Position numbers and translations under genes: made by a program. Source: a virus. From it: 41,667 nucleotides of DNA. The notes under the pieces are model-generated. The model was not told the origin of the DNA. It saw only the letters and a list, made by a program, of their open reading frames with translations, and ran no database searches. This document shows, piece by piece, positions 24,091-32,103 of this stretch. The DNA is taken from positions 1 through 41,667 of IMG/VR virus record IMGVR_UViG_3300033149_007232, one strand, 5' to 3'. Positions within the stretch are counted from its first letter, which is position 1. Every line of letters starts with the position of its first letter.

Positions 24091-24104
24091 CAAATTTGGG
24101 TAAA
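24091..24104. promoter_or_regulatory. Half-copy of the ACCCAAATTTGGGT palindrome
   Basis: CAAATTTGGGTAAA is identical to the right part of the 20-base palindrome at 9979-9998. The left arm is lost (ATT instead of ACC). It directly abuts the stop codon at 24105. Confidence 0.4.
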
Positions 24105-24410
24105 CTATACGCTTGTGTCCACAATCGTATAGTCCTTTCTAAACTCGCCATCTTTGGCTTTATAGGTCTCAGCAGCGCGCGCCTCGATTGCGGGACTGCG
24201 GAATTTCAGCTCCGCTCGTGCCTCCTGCAACAACCTATTGAGAACAGGCAAACTGCCCAAATCGCTGCGTTTGTTGGAGATCACAACCGCCCTGGCCTTT
24301 TTAGCCGAACCAGGGAGCTCTTCGAGCTCGATCTTCGGATAGACGGGCTCGACCTTTACCACCTTCCGCGCTGCCTTTTTAGAACGCTTCTTAGGGCTCG
24401 CTTTGGCCAT
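24105..24410 (-). CDS. Basic hypothetical protein
   Basis: A 101-residue protein with a strongly basic, Lys/Ala-rich front (KASPKKRSKKAARKVVKVEP) and a mixed remainder (ARAVVISNKRSDLGSLPVL). GGAGTAAGAG precedes the ATG. The front resembles a histone-tail-like or DNA-condensing segment, so an internal virion or DNA-binding role is possible. No family recognised. It is the last gene of the operon that starts at the 26178-26227 promoter and is followed by a terminator. Confidence 0.7.
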   Translation of the reverse strand: MAKASPKKRSKKAARKVVKVEPVYPKIELEELPGSAKKARAVVISNKRSDLGSLPVLNRLLQEARAELKFRSPAIEARAAETYKAKDGEFRKDYTIVDTSV

Positions 24411-24424
24411 CTCTTACTCCTTCT

Positions 24425-25096
24425 TTATCCGAAAGAAATAGCGTTTAACTCTGACAGAAACTTCTGCGTGCCATGTTGAAAGTCTATACTTTTGAGCTGC
24501 TGAATCATCAACAAGGCTCGTGCTTCAAGATAGTTCTTGAGGTAATCACTATTTTGCTGCCTTATCCGCTGAATCGCAAGTGAAAACTCTGGCTCATCGG
24601 AAAATGAAGCCTCCCTTGGAGGCGGAGAAGGTTGGATGAAATCAAGAGGCTTGGGCAGAGAAACTACGGGCATTTGCTCGAAGATTGTTCGAATCAATGC
24701 CAGCACATCTGAAGCAAATCGCTCGGAAAGCTTCTCTTGAGAACTCGGCGGCTCATTGAGAATCGCCTCATAGATCGACCAAGCCGCTTCTTCTGCGCTT
24801 GGCAGCTCCCACACTTCGAAATTGACTGGCAGATCCTCGCCGCCTATGCAGTTGGCTATATGTATGAAGCCCTGTGCGCTTTTGTAAAAGACGTCGGTCG
24901 TAAGCAGAGTGATAAGGGCATGAGCTTTATCGAGATTGCACTGCGGAGTCTTGGGATTGAGGCGTATAAGCGCGTCGGATAGGGCCTCTGCATCCCACTC
25001 GAAACACTCAATCCCGAAATTGTCTATTGCTATGGCCACGAGAGGCGTAGCGATAGCATGCTCGTCCGCAAGTAGAGGATATTTAGATGGCAGCAT
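24425..25096 (-). CDS. Hypothetical protein
   Basis: A 223-residue protein, acidic overall. The first 130 residues are alpha/beta (PLVAIAIDNFGIECFEWDAE). A proline linker (SLPKPLDFIQPSPPPREAS) leads to a helical C-terminal segment (FSLAIQRIRQQNSDYLKNYL). The ATG follows the upstream stop directly, with AAGGGAAGG as ribosome binding site. The stretch TPQCNLDKAHALITLLTTDVF suggests a helical bundle. I recognise no family. It is transcribed with the 355-residue gene before it and may belong to the head or neck module. Confidence 0.65.
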   Translation of the reverse strand: MLPSKYPLLADEHAIATPLVAIAIDNFGIECFEWDAEALSDALIRLNPKTPQCNLDKAHALITLLTTDVFYKSAQGFIHIANCIGGEDLPVNFEVWELPSAEEAAWSIYEAILNEPPSSQEKLSERFASDVLALIRTIFEQMPVVSLPKPLDFIQPSPPPREASFSDEPEFSLAIQRIRQQNSDYLKNYLEARALLMIQQLKSIDFQHGTQKFLSELNAISFG

Positions 25097-26164
25097 TTAC
25101 CTTCCCTTTATAAGGAAGGCCCAACGCTCGAGCCGCGGAGCTGATTTTGGCAAAAGCTGTCTAAGCAGTCCTACCTGCTGCGCTGGCAATTTTTCAGCAG
25201 CTTTGAGGAACCTCTCTTCCGTAACGATCAGCCCTTCGCCGAGCGCCTCCTTCAGAAATCTTTCTCCCAATGCCGCGGCCACCTTATCAAGCTCGACACC
25301 CTTTAGCTGGTCCTTATACAAGGGCTTTCCATCCTGAAGTAGGACGCTGCCCTCCAGAATATCTGCCGCCTCTTTGAAAAGATGAGAACAGAGCTCCTCT
25401 TCGGGAGTATTGAGGCCTTTCCCATAATATCTGGTCAGGCCAAGCGTCTCATCCAGCATGGCCAGGACCTGAAGATGTTGCTGATGGGCCTCTTTGGAAA
25501 ATGGCTCACGTGCAATCTGAGCTGCATATTCATATGCGCCCTGGCGAATTTCAGGATCGTCCGCCATCAGGCTTCTCGTCAAAATAGCTTTTGCGGCCTG
25601 TTCTGGAGGGCAGACACCCAATCCAGCTGCTTTGAGGAAATAGTCTTCATTGTCGAGATGGATAGACTGCTCTTTGGCGGATTCCAGCAAGGCGCAGGCG
25701 GCCTTCCTACGCCAAATATACGGGATTCTGTGGCGATACCTATAAAGGCTCTCAGCTGCTTGGTGTATCTGTTGAGGAGTATCCAGCGGATAGAGCTGAA
25801 TCCTCTCACCTCGCCACTCTTCATCCAATGCGAACTTTCTCGGCTTCGCTGGCGATTCCTGCGCCCTGCGTTGCATGTCCTGGTAGTCTATACCGTAGAT
25901 CTGTGCGACCTTCTTCAAACGCGGCTCAATGATGCCACGAAGATCCTTAGGAAGAGCTTCTCTGTTTTGCAAGAAATAGGCTATACTCCACCAAGCGGCT
26001 GCTTTGTTGTGAACCGGATAGAGCTTGCCCGGGCCTGCAAAAGCAGACTGAGGCAACGCTTCGTAATCCTCCCGCTCTGCCTGTTTCACATAATTCGGAG
26101 CAGCAAATTTTCTGAGCAGTGTCTCTCGCAAGCTTCCGCCTTTATCGGTCGTTGGATCGATCAT
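25097..26164 (-). CDS. Hypothetical virion-associated protein
   Basis: A 355-residue, largely helical protein. Residues 37-51 (LPQSAFAGPGKLYPV) followed by HNKAAAWWSIAYFLQN match a short motif often found in phage head-associated proteins (proteins of the type 'LPDSxFA...PIHD..H...A'). That motif alone does not define a function. The rest is helical repeats such as EQAAKAILTRSLMADDPEIR. It is the first gene after a good sigma70-type promoter with an operator-like palindrome. TAGGAGAG precedes the ATG. Its size would allow a capsid-module role, but no HK97-fold signature is visible. Confidence 0.65.
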   Translation of the reverse strand: MIDPTTDKGGSLRETLLRKFAAPNYVKQAEREDYEALPQSAFAGPGKLYPVHNKAAAWWSIAYFLQNREALPKDLRGIIEPRLKKVAQIYGIDYQDMQRRAQESPAKPRKFALDEEWRGERIQLYPLDTPQQIHQAAESLYRYRHRIPYIWRRKAACALLESAKEQSIHLDNEDYFLKAAGLGVCPPEQAAKAILTRSLMADDPEIRQGAYEYAAQIAREPFSKEAHQQHLQVLAMLDETLGLTRYYGKGLNTPEEELCSHLFKEAADILEGSVLLQDGKPLYKDQLKGVELDKVAAALGERFLKEALGEGLIVTEERFLKAAEKLPAQQVGLLRQLLPKSAPRLERWAFLIKGR

Positions 26165-26177
26165 ACCAACTCTCCTA

Positions 26178-26227
26178 GAGTAAAGCTTTACTCAATTCAT
26201 TATATCCGCGCTTGTTACGTGGCTCAA
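26178..26227 (-). promoter_or_regulatory. Sigma70-type promoter with palindromic operator
   Basis: On the minus strand, TTGAGC (26227-26222) is followed after exactly 17 bases by TATAAT (26204-26199). A perfect 16-base palindrome, GAGTAAAGCTTTACTC (26193-26178), covers the predicted start point and ends just before the ribosome binding site AGGAG of the gene starting at 26164. A repressor bound there would block the promoter. The -35 box overlaps the last codons of the upstream gene. Confidence 0.8.
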
Positions 26228-26679
26228 GAGCTTCCCCATGCTGGATATACATGAACTGTCGCATCATGCATGGCATTCAATCCATCGTGCCACTCTGCAT
26301 GCTGATATCGATTGAAGAAAATATCCCCATGGCGCTGGCAGACAGCCTGAAGAGAATTCGAGTATTGGACGGTCGCCGACAAGTATATGGAGTTAACGAG
26401 CATGAAGCGAAGCACAAGATCTGGCTCGGACACAGTGCCGTCAGCAATATCAGCGTAATAGTCGTAGCTGTCGCTGAGCGCTGTCTGAAAAATAGGGGCT
26501 TGATTTATGAATCTTGCGGCGTCGGAAATAGACGGAATATCCTCTGGTGCATAAAGGGAAAGTTGAGTATGAAGATTGTGCCAGAAATAGACAAGACCCC
26601 TAGAGGCTCTATACATTTCTGGACGAGCGCAGGCCGTTCTCAGAACCTCTAGCACGTCCTCAAATGTATGATTAGGCAT
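26224..26679 (-). CDS. Hypothetical protein
   Basis: A 151-residue protein rich in aromatic residues and His (ASRGLVYFWHNLHTQLSLYA; DSYDYYADIADG). It is predicted mostly helical. The start overlaps the previous gene by 8 bases. Its last codons overlap the -35 box of the promoter that drives the next operon. I recognise no family. It belongs to the string of small genes after the tail-tip gene. Confidence 0.6.
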   Translation of the reverse strand: MPNHTFEDVLEVLRTACARPEMYRASRGLVYFWHNLHTQLSLYAPEDIPSISDAARFINQAPIFQTALSDSYDYYADIADGTVSEPDLVLRFMLVNSIYLSATVQYSNSLQAVCQRHGDIFFNRYQHAEWHDGLNAMHDATVHVYPAWGSS

Positions 26680-26929
26680 TTGGAGAGGTCACCTGCTCAA
26701 GAGTAATGGTCACATCGTAGCCGGAACTATCATCCACACTTATGTCCGCAACCCGATAAGAGCCCACCGGAAAAGCCAAAGCCCCGCGTGTGTAAGTACC
26801 GCCAAGCTCCCCCTGTAGGATCCCCAGCGCCTCATAGGCTCTGTTTCCAGGAGGACTCCATGAAGGCGGGTCAAACGACCAGAATACGTGAAGTTCGCCG
26901 CCATAAAGGACCGCTCTAGCTACTGCCAT
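26672..26929 (-). CDS. Small beta-rich hypothetical protein
   Basis: An 85-residue protein, nearly all beta by pattern (VARAVLYGGELHVFWSFDPP; GSYRVADISVDDSSGYDVTI). It starts at ATG 26929 with GAGGAAG upstream. It overlaps the preceding small gene by 14 bases and the following one by 8. A small virion decoration or tail-assembly protein is possible, but no family is recognised. Confidence 0.6.
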   Translation of the reverse strand: MAVARAVLYGGELHVFWSFDPPSWSPPGNRAYEALGILQGELGGTYTRGALAFPVGSYRVADISVDDSSGYDVTITLEQVTSPNA

Positions 26930-27101
26930 GGTCTTCCTCGCGCTTTGTGCAGATATTCAAACAAAAATTGAGAGTCACCCGCTCCGGCCCATCCTCGAGC
27001 GCACATTCTACTATCGTGCTGCGAAGGCATGGACCTCTGCTAATTATAGTAGCATATTTGCACGGTCGTTTCACTCGCCTGCGTTCTGCTTCCTCGAACA
27101 T
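26916..27101 (-). CDS. Small Cys-containing protein (61 aa)
   Basis: I take ATG 27101 as the start because GGAG lies 7 bases before it. The longer frame from 27191 would overlap the upstream gene fully and has no site. The 61-residue protein is basic, with five cysteines (KRPCKYATIISRGPCLRS; TLNFCLNICTKRE). The cysteine spacing does not match a standard zinc ribbon. Function unknown. Confidence 0.6.
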   Translation of the reverse strand: MFEEAERRRVKRPCKYATIISRGPCLRSTIVECALEDGPERVTLNFCLNICTKREEDHGSS

Positions 27102-27103
27102 CA

Positions 27104-27715
27104 CTACGCTCCGGAAGTAGGTTTTGTGATCCCAAGCTCCTGCGCAACATCCTGCGCTTCCTGCTTTGTGCAGACTCCTGCTTCTACACAATCCCTTAAA
27201 GCATAGTATGCCTGGTCGTTGCCGTGAAACGCCAATATAGCTTTGGCCCCGTCGCTAAGAAGCGCCTTTCGCGCGCTATCGTCGACCACGCCTCTATAAA
27301 CGAGCACACCAATTACCTCAAGCAAAATCCAAAGCTCTGTCTCACCAGCTGTAAGAGCTGCTATAAGCCGCTGCTTAAGGGCTTGCCGATCGACATTGCT
27401 GTAAAGATACTCGAAGAGCCTGAGCAGCAGCTTTCTCACAGGAGCGTTGGGCCAAGACAAATAAGCAGCCCTGCGTTTTGTGGCCTCGTTTTCCTCTAGA
27501 TCAATGGGCTCAAGATCCTTCCAAAACCCTTGTGGGCAATTTGAAGCCGGGCCCTCCATGAATTCATCTGTGAGCTCCAACAGAGGGTCGCCTTTTGCAT
27601 CGACTCCTCCAGCTTTGCATCTTGGCCACTTCCAAAGGGTCGAAGGAGCAGTTCTGCGAAACTCGCAAAATCTGCATTTTCGAATCCTAGCCAGTTTCAA
27701 CGCTCTATCTATCAA
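27104..27715 (-). CDS. Zinc-ribbon hypothetical protein
   Basis: A 203-residue protein. Its N-terminus has C14-R-F-C17, C33 and C60 (NCPQGFW), a cysteine set seen in many small phage proteins of the C-x2-C...CPxGxW type. The remainder is helical (ALKQRLIAALTAGETELWIL). The start is TTG 27715, supported by GGGAGGAAGG close upstream. It follows the Cys-rich 135-residue gene by 16 bases. Probably a small structural or assembly protein; function unknown. Confidence 0.65.
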   Translation of the reverse strand: MIDRALKLARIRKCRFCEFRRTAPSTLWKWPRCKAGGVDAKGDPLLELTDEFMEGPASNCPQGFWKDLEPIDLEENEATKRRAAYLSWPNAPVRKLLLRLFEYLYSNVDRQALKQRLIAALTAGETELWILLEVIGVLVYRGVVDDSARKALLSDGAKAILAFHGNDQAYYALRDCVEAGVCTKQEAQDVAQELGITKPTSGA

Positions 27716-27731
27716 GAGTCCTTCCTCCCAT

Positions 27732-28139
27732 TCAGACCTTGTAAAGGGTTATCTCGGTTTCGCATCCCGCACCGCCACAATCTACGATTCCACTATCAGT
27801 ATAAGTTCCAGCGGGACAATCGTTATTTGCCGGTCGCAACCAAATACAAAGTTGCAAATCATTGGGGCCCATAATTCTCGCCACTTCCCAATTGTCCGCT
27901 TCTACAACGCCGCAACGAACACGCCCTTCGTTGTTTCTATACCAACTACAATCTGTGGAGCCGGCGGCTCGGTCGGCATAATAAGTTGTAAGCGTGCCCG
28001 TATCACAGGTGGTGTCAAAAGCCAGAGTCGTCCCGCACTCGTCTGGACAGGTGTCAGGACAGCCCCCGCAGCAGCATTCGTCCATAAGCTGCCCATTATC
28101 ATGCATAAGCAGCATATCGCCATGATATTGCAGCGGCAT
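27732..28139 (-). CDS. Cysteine-rich hypothetical virion protein
   Basis: A 135-residue protein with 13 cysteines, including a triple C22-C23-C24 and C27, C31, C35, and later C121-GGAG-C126. Such density suggests disulfides or metal binding and a protein exposed outside the cell, as in virion surface parts. The rest is beta-rich and polar (TLTTYYADRAAGSTD). It starts 10 bases after the tail-tip gene with GAGGTC upstream. No family recognised beyond the 'ECCC' front seen in some environmental phage tail genes. Confidence 0.7.
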   Translation of the reverse strand: MPLQYHGDMLLMHDNGQLMDECCCGGCPDTCPDECGTTLAFDTTCDTGTLTTYYADRAAGSTDCSWYRNNEGRVRCGVVEADNWEVARIMGPNDLQLCIWLRPANNDCPAGTYTDSGIVDCGGAGCETEITLYKV

Positions 28140-28149
28140 TACTCAGACC

Positions 28150-31086
28150 TCAAGGACAAGGCGCTGCGGTGGCCCAGGTTATCCAATCACTTTCGTCGTA
28201 GGCCGTAACGACTTTGATCTTCTTGGTTTTAACCTGCAAATAGGCGTATCCAGCCGCTGTATCGTGGAAGTATCGAATATCTGTGATGATAGTTTGTTCG
28301 TGGCTGGCTGTTGGGAGCGCATGAAAGCCTTTGGTGCTTGAGGCGTTTGTCCCGTAGTATTTATCTGGACCAGGATCTGCTTCATCTCCAACAAGCTGCA
28401 AGCTATCGACAGGTGCCGAAGCTATCTCTATGGAATTAGTTGTCTTTACCTTAGTTTGATATTGTTCATCTGCGCCGTCGTTTGCAACGCTAAACTCGAT
28501 AGCGCCTGCCGGATTTCCCCCATCCTGGTACTCGACAAGCTTGTCTGAAAGCCATTTAGCAGTTTCGTCGTCAGAGCTCACCCGCACGCGCCACTGTGCA
28601 GGAATGAACATGTTATCTTTATCAACAGTTGTGGCATCCAGCTCCACGTAATACGAATGGACTATAGACGGATTCTCGTCATCTCCAGCAGGGCCGATGG
28701 CTGCGATTGAAAGATAATCGCTGCCGCCTGTTTGGTAAATGTAGGCCCCAGCAGTTTCTACCAAGCCCGGCAGCGAAACTTGCAAGGTGTCCTTGGATGC
28801 CGAAGTGATCTCCCCAACCTTCACCCACGATGAAGTATAGGCTCTCCAGATATATACCTCATAATCGTGAGCCCCTCCATTTTCGCCATAGCCTTTTATA
28901 GTTAGCGTTGCGCTCGAGACCTCTCCAGACCAGGAAGAAACATTGAAATCAAACCTATGACCAGCATACGTGAGGGAGGTGGCAGTGTAGTCTATGCTAT
29001 TCTCATCATCAGCAGCAATTGTCGCCAACTGCCCGGCGTCTAAAGCGCTCCCGGTTTCAAAATCTAATCCGACTGCAGGAACAGTGCTGCTCTCTCCTTC
29101 CATGCCTGCAGCTGGAGTTTGCGAATAATTGTGAGTCGTGCGAGCCTCCCCCAAAAATCCAGAATCACCGGTAGCTACATACACGCCAACGGGACGCTTA
29201 CAATTGATCTGCGTGCCCTCTGTACCATCTGGTGCAAGATAGACGCAGGGATAGAAGACATCATCCGTCGTCATCTCTACTTTGGCACGGAGCTGTGGCG
29301 GCTGGCCATCCGAAGAGAGAAGGCTAATATAGCTCGTGGCGTCATGGGGAATCGAAATATCGACAGGAGCCTCTAAATATTCACCGTCTGTCGTCACCAC
29401 GTGTACTTTGATAGCGCAACGGCCCCAAATAGCCAGGTCGCTTACGTCAATAATTGCGTGCCCACTGGAGCCGCCCGAGATGGCTACTTCTTTGGCGAGA
29501 GACCACACGCCGCTTGTGTTTGTGTAGATCTCAATTTTGCTCGGTGCTGAGGCAAAGGAATAATCCTGTCTATTGCAAAAGATAAAACCCGGCTGGAAAT
29601 TCTCGGCAAAGATGGTGCCAGAGCGGCCATAAAGGGCAAGAGAGTCTTCAGAGACAAGCTGCAGATTATCGAATGCGCTAAGAGCTACGCGCTCAGCACC
29701 GAGCGCAATATCGGTGCCCACACAAGAAATCGTAGATGCATAAATCTCGATACCGCTGGAGCCGATTACAAGCTTGCTGTCGCCGACCTGAAGGGTAGTT
29801 GTTCCGTCCTCCGATATTTTGAATAAGCTGTCAAGCTCTCGAAGAATCTTGTAAAGCCTTATAGTATCCCTATGATCAGAACCTGAGATAGTGGCGGATT
29901 CGGTTGCTTCCGACTCAAATTCAGGAGCCGCCCCTCTATCGAGCAAAGCATGATGATCAATGGTGAGCTCGTACTGGGCGTTCTTGAATATGCTCTCATC
30001 CCGGGCAATCATTCCGAAGTAGTTGCCCTCTATGGAGTCCGGGATGACGGTGATTGTAGTCTGAAGCTTGCGAGTATCGTAGCCTGATCCTGTAGGTGTC
30101 TGCCCAAAGCCTGGAGATTCTGATGTATAGTCACCCATCTCCGAGCTTGATGGGTCGATGACGCCGGCAGGATAGGTCGGATCAACATTCGCTGGGATCT
30201 GGATGCGCGTAACGGGCGCTTGCGGATTAATCCGCCCGAACTCGATACTTTTAGCGCTGTGAAGCTGATAAGAACCGTCGAATGCCTTGCGAGCCCGAAG
30301 CACGAGAGCCCCATCCGGCATGGTGATCCCAGATGTTTGCTCCGGTGGCTGCAGCTGCACAAGGGTTAGCTCTAGATCTCCAGCATAGCCCCTAAGACGG
30401 AGATATTGTGGGATGGGCTTGGTCGAAGGATAGCTCTGCATGGGCGAAAGAGCACCTTCTTTCGCCCTCCATAGGTAAGGAACTATGAGACAAAATTCGC
30501 TATATTCGCCTTTGTCGGAGATCCTTTCATCAACACAGCCGCCGGCGAAGAAGGTCATATTGAAGCCTATTATCTTCAGAAGGCTGTCGATAACGTGGGC
30601 TTCAACGCCTGCCTTTGCGCCAGCCTTAAGGACAGCCTGGGCAACATTGGCCCAAAGCTGCGTCCCGCTTGGCCAGGCCATACCAAAGCTGTCGCCGGCG
30701 ACAAATTTCTCCGTCCCCTCGTGCTGTTTAATATAGTCCGAATCGTTGATGTCGTCTCGAGCCTGGACGAGAGGAGGATAGCTCTGATCGCGAATGTCCT
30801 TGTCCGTGATAGAGCTGCTTGGATAGCGAAAGACAAACGGGAGTGCGCAGACAATAATGAAGGGCTGATTATAGCCGTCTGCGCCTGGAGGGATATACAA
30901 CAGAACTTTCGTGCCTGCTTGGAGCGCCATCATGCTCTGCGCTCCTGCAGGCGGCTGCCCTATCGGCGTTCCAAGAACAGCTGTTACAACGCCCGCAATA
31001 TGCGGGACTTTGACTTGATAGACATTGTTCTCAGGGACGCCGTCAACTACTACGCCTATTTGAAGCGTTCCCGCCAGCGGATGCAT
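28150..31086 (-). CDS. Large tail-tip/baseplate spike protein
   Basis: A 978-residue protein. The first about 85 residues look like the OB-fold of tail-spike proteins (GVVVDGVPENNVYQVKVPHI; GTKVLLYIPPGADGYNQPFI). The middle (250-490) is beta-rich with a LQVGDSKLVIGSSGIEIYAS stretch of the kind found in beta-helical spikes. Residues about 683-820 form a discrete module that also makes up most of the 182-residue protein at 39018-39566. The C-terminus (about 925-978) ends with TKKIKVVTAYDESDWITW, a pattern common at the ends of phage tail proteins. It probably forms the puncturing tip and carries receptor-binding modules. It overlaps the lipoprotein gene by 44 bases. Confidence 0.75.
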   Translation of the reverse strand: MHPLAGTLQIGVVVDGVPENNVYQVKVPHIAGVVTAVLGTPIGQPPAGAQSMMALQAGTKVLLYIPPGADGYNQPFIIVCALPFVFRYPSSSITDKDIRDQSYPPLVQARDDINDSDYIKQHEGTEKFVAGDSFGMAWPSGTQLWANVAQAVLKAGAKAGVEAHVIDSLLKIIGFNMTFFAGGCVDERISDKGEYSEFCLIVPYLWRAKEGALSPMQSYPSTKPIPQYLRLRGYAGDLELTLVQLQPPEQTSGITMPDGALVLRARKAFDGSYQLHSAKSIEFGRINPQAPVTRIQIPANVDPTYPAGVIDPSSSEMGDYTSESPGFGQTPTGSGYDTRKLQTTITVIPDSIEGNYFGMIARDESIFKNAQYELTIDHHALLDRGAAPEFESEATESATISGSDHRDTIRLYKILRELDSLFKISEDGTTTLQVGDSKLVIGSSGIEIYASTISCVGTDIALGAERVALSAFDNLQLVSEDSLALYGRSGTIFAENFQPGFIFCNRQDYSFASAPSKIEIYTNTSGVWSLAKEVAISGGSSGHAIIDVSDLAIWGRCAIKVHVVTTDGEYLEAPVDISIPHDATSYISLLSSDGQPPQLRAKVEMTTDDVFYPCVYLAPDGTEGTQINCKRPVGVYVATGDSGFLGEARTTHNYSQTPAAGMEGESSTVPAVGLDFETGSALDAGQLATIAADDENSIDYTATSLTYAGHRFDFNVSSWSGEVSSATLTIKGYGENGGAHDYEVYIWRAYTSSWVKVGEITSASKDTLQVSLPGLVETAGAYIYQTGGSDYLSIAAIGPAGDDENPSIVHSYYVELDATTVDKDNMFIPAQWRVRVSSDDETAKWLSDKLVEYQDGGNPAGAIEFSVANDGADEQYQTKVKTTNSIEIASAPVDSLQLVGDEADPGPDKYYGTNASSTKGFHALPTASHEQTIITDIRYFHDTAAGYAYLQVKTKKIKVVTAYDESDWITWATAAPCP

Positions 31087-31960
31087 CTATCGATTCCACT
31101 CCCATAAGCATTTTAAGTCTGCTTACTGCGCTCTTCACAGAAGGGGCCATAACGGCTTCTACAGTGCTGTCAAACGCATCCCTGCAAGGCTTGGACAGAG
31201 CCTTTCTGCCTTGCTGAATAGCCACAACAGCTGAGCGCATCTGAAGGCTGACGCGCGCGAGTTCCACAACGCAAATCCCGAGCGCCGCTAGGCCTACGCC
31301 TACAGCTCCGAATACAATATACCACAAATAGCTGTAGATTACGAAACCGATAAGCACAGCGCTGCCTATCGCAAAAAGAGCCGAAGATAGCAACTTGCTG
31401 TAGAAGAGACGCGTATAGAGCGCAAGACCGAAGAAAGCTAAAGCCACTAGAGCCCCCGCGCCGTATGTAGCAAGATCAGGAATCGAAGTGTCTTTAGCTT
31501 TGCTTTTGATATAGGTTTCGGGAGGCTTCTTTAGAGACCGAGCTGCTTCGCGTAAAGTGCCCGCAAGTTCCTGCACATATGTTCTGTCGTCCGGCGCAAT
31601 CGGCTGCTTAGGGGGCCCTTCTGCCTCAACTACAGCTTTAAGTAGTAAAAGAGCATCATGCGCCTTCGCCCTCGCCTTCACCAGCATGCCTTTTAGCTTT
31701 TTGAGATCTTCTGGCGAGGAAGCCTGTGCTGAAGTTTCAAGCTGGCTTACTTCTGCTACGGCCTCTTCCAGCAGAAGCTCTGTCTGTTCGACTAGCCTTT
31801 CAGCGCAAGAGACCGCCGCTTTGCGCGATTCTTCATACTGCAAGTAGGCTTGCATCTCCGCTATTGATGGAGCCTCTTTTTTTGTCTGCGTACGAAACAG
31901 ACTGCAACCGCTTACCGATAGTACAAGCAGGCAGCTCAATAAAGCTACTAACTTTCGCAT
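31043..31960 (-). CDS. Lipoprotein with coiled coil and membrane helices
   Basis: A 305-residue protein with a bacterial lipoprotein signal: a basic start, a hydrophobic run and lipobox V-S-G-C19. Residues 30-150 are charged and helical, probably a coiled coil. About three membrane segments follow (around 164-182, 190-208 and 211-232), then a basic 70-residue tail. A lipid-anchored N-terminus, periplasmic coil and C-terminal membrane segments recall unimolecular spanins, which fuse the two membranes of Gram-negative hosts at lysis. Three membrane segments and the long tail are unusual for those. It lies behind the promoter/RNA block at 32012-32137, and GGAGGGCAAGAG precedes the ATG. Confidence 0.75.
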   Translation of the reverse strand: MRKLVALLSCLLVLSVSGCSLFRTQTKKEAPSIAEMQAYLQYEESRKAAVSCAERLVEQTELLLEEAVAEVSQLETSAQASSPEDLKKLKGMLVKARAKAHDALLLLKAVVEAEGPPKQPIAPDDRTYVQELAGTLREAARSLKKPPETYIKSKAKDTSIPDLATYGAGALVALAFFGLALYTRLFYSKLLSSALFAIGSAVLIGFVIYSYLWYIVFGAVGVGLAALGICVVELARVSLQMRSAVVAIQQGRKALSKPCRDAFDSTVEAVMAPSVKSAVSRLKMLMGVESIDASAGGNASNRRSS

Positions 31961-31990
31961 TCTCTTGCCCTCCTTCCTCCTCTAAGTATA

Positions 31991-32011
31991 GCTTTCAGTC
32001 TAGCTGAAAGC
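31991..32011 (-). promoter_or_regulatory. Hairpin before the lipoprotein start
   Basis: GCTTTCAG / CTGAAAGC, 8 base pairs with a 5-base loop. It lies immediately after the T-tract of the structured RNA at 32012-32103 and ahead of the lipoprotein ribosome binding site. It would shape the 5' leader of any read-through transcript. Confidence 0.5.
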
Positions 32012-32103
32012 AAAAAAAAAATCCCCCGGATCTGATCCCCCACCAAATTGATGGCCGGGTGGGCCTTTGGGGCGCCTCCAGGGGATGAGACGAATTCCGT
32101 CTC
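32012..32103 (-). ncRNA. Candidate structured RNA or regulatory leader, about 92 nt
   Basis: On the minus strand the block starts with hairpin GAGACG-GAATT-CGTCTC (32103-32087). ATCCCCTGGA (32086-32077) then pairs with TCCGGGGGAT (32030-32021), 10 pairs with one wobble. Between these arms CCAAA pairs with TTTGG, and GGCC pairs with GGCC around CACCC. Ten T residues follow (32021-32012). This is a multi-stem fold closed by an intrinsic terminator, directly behind promoter-like element copy 2. It could be a free small RNA or a leader that controls the lipoprotein gene by attenuation. Confidence 0.5.
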
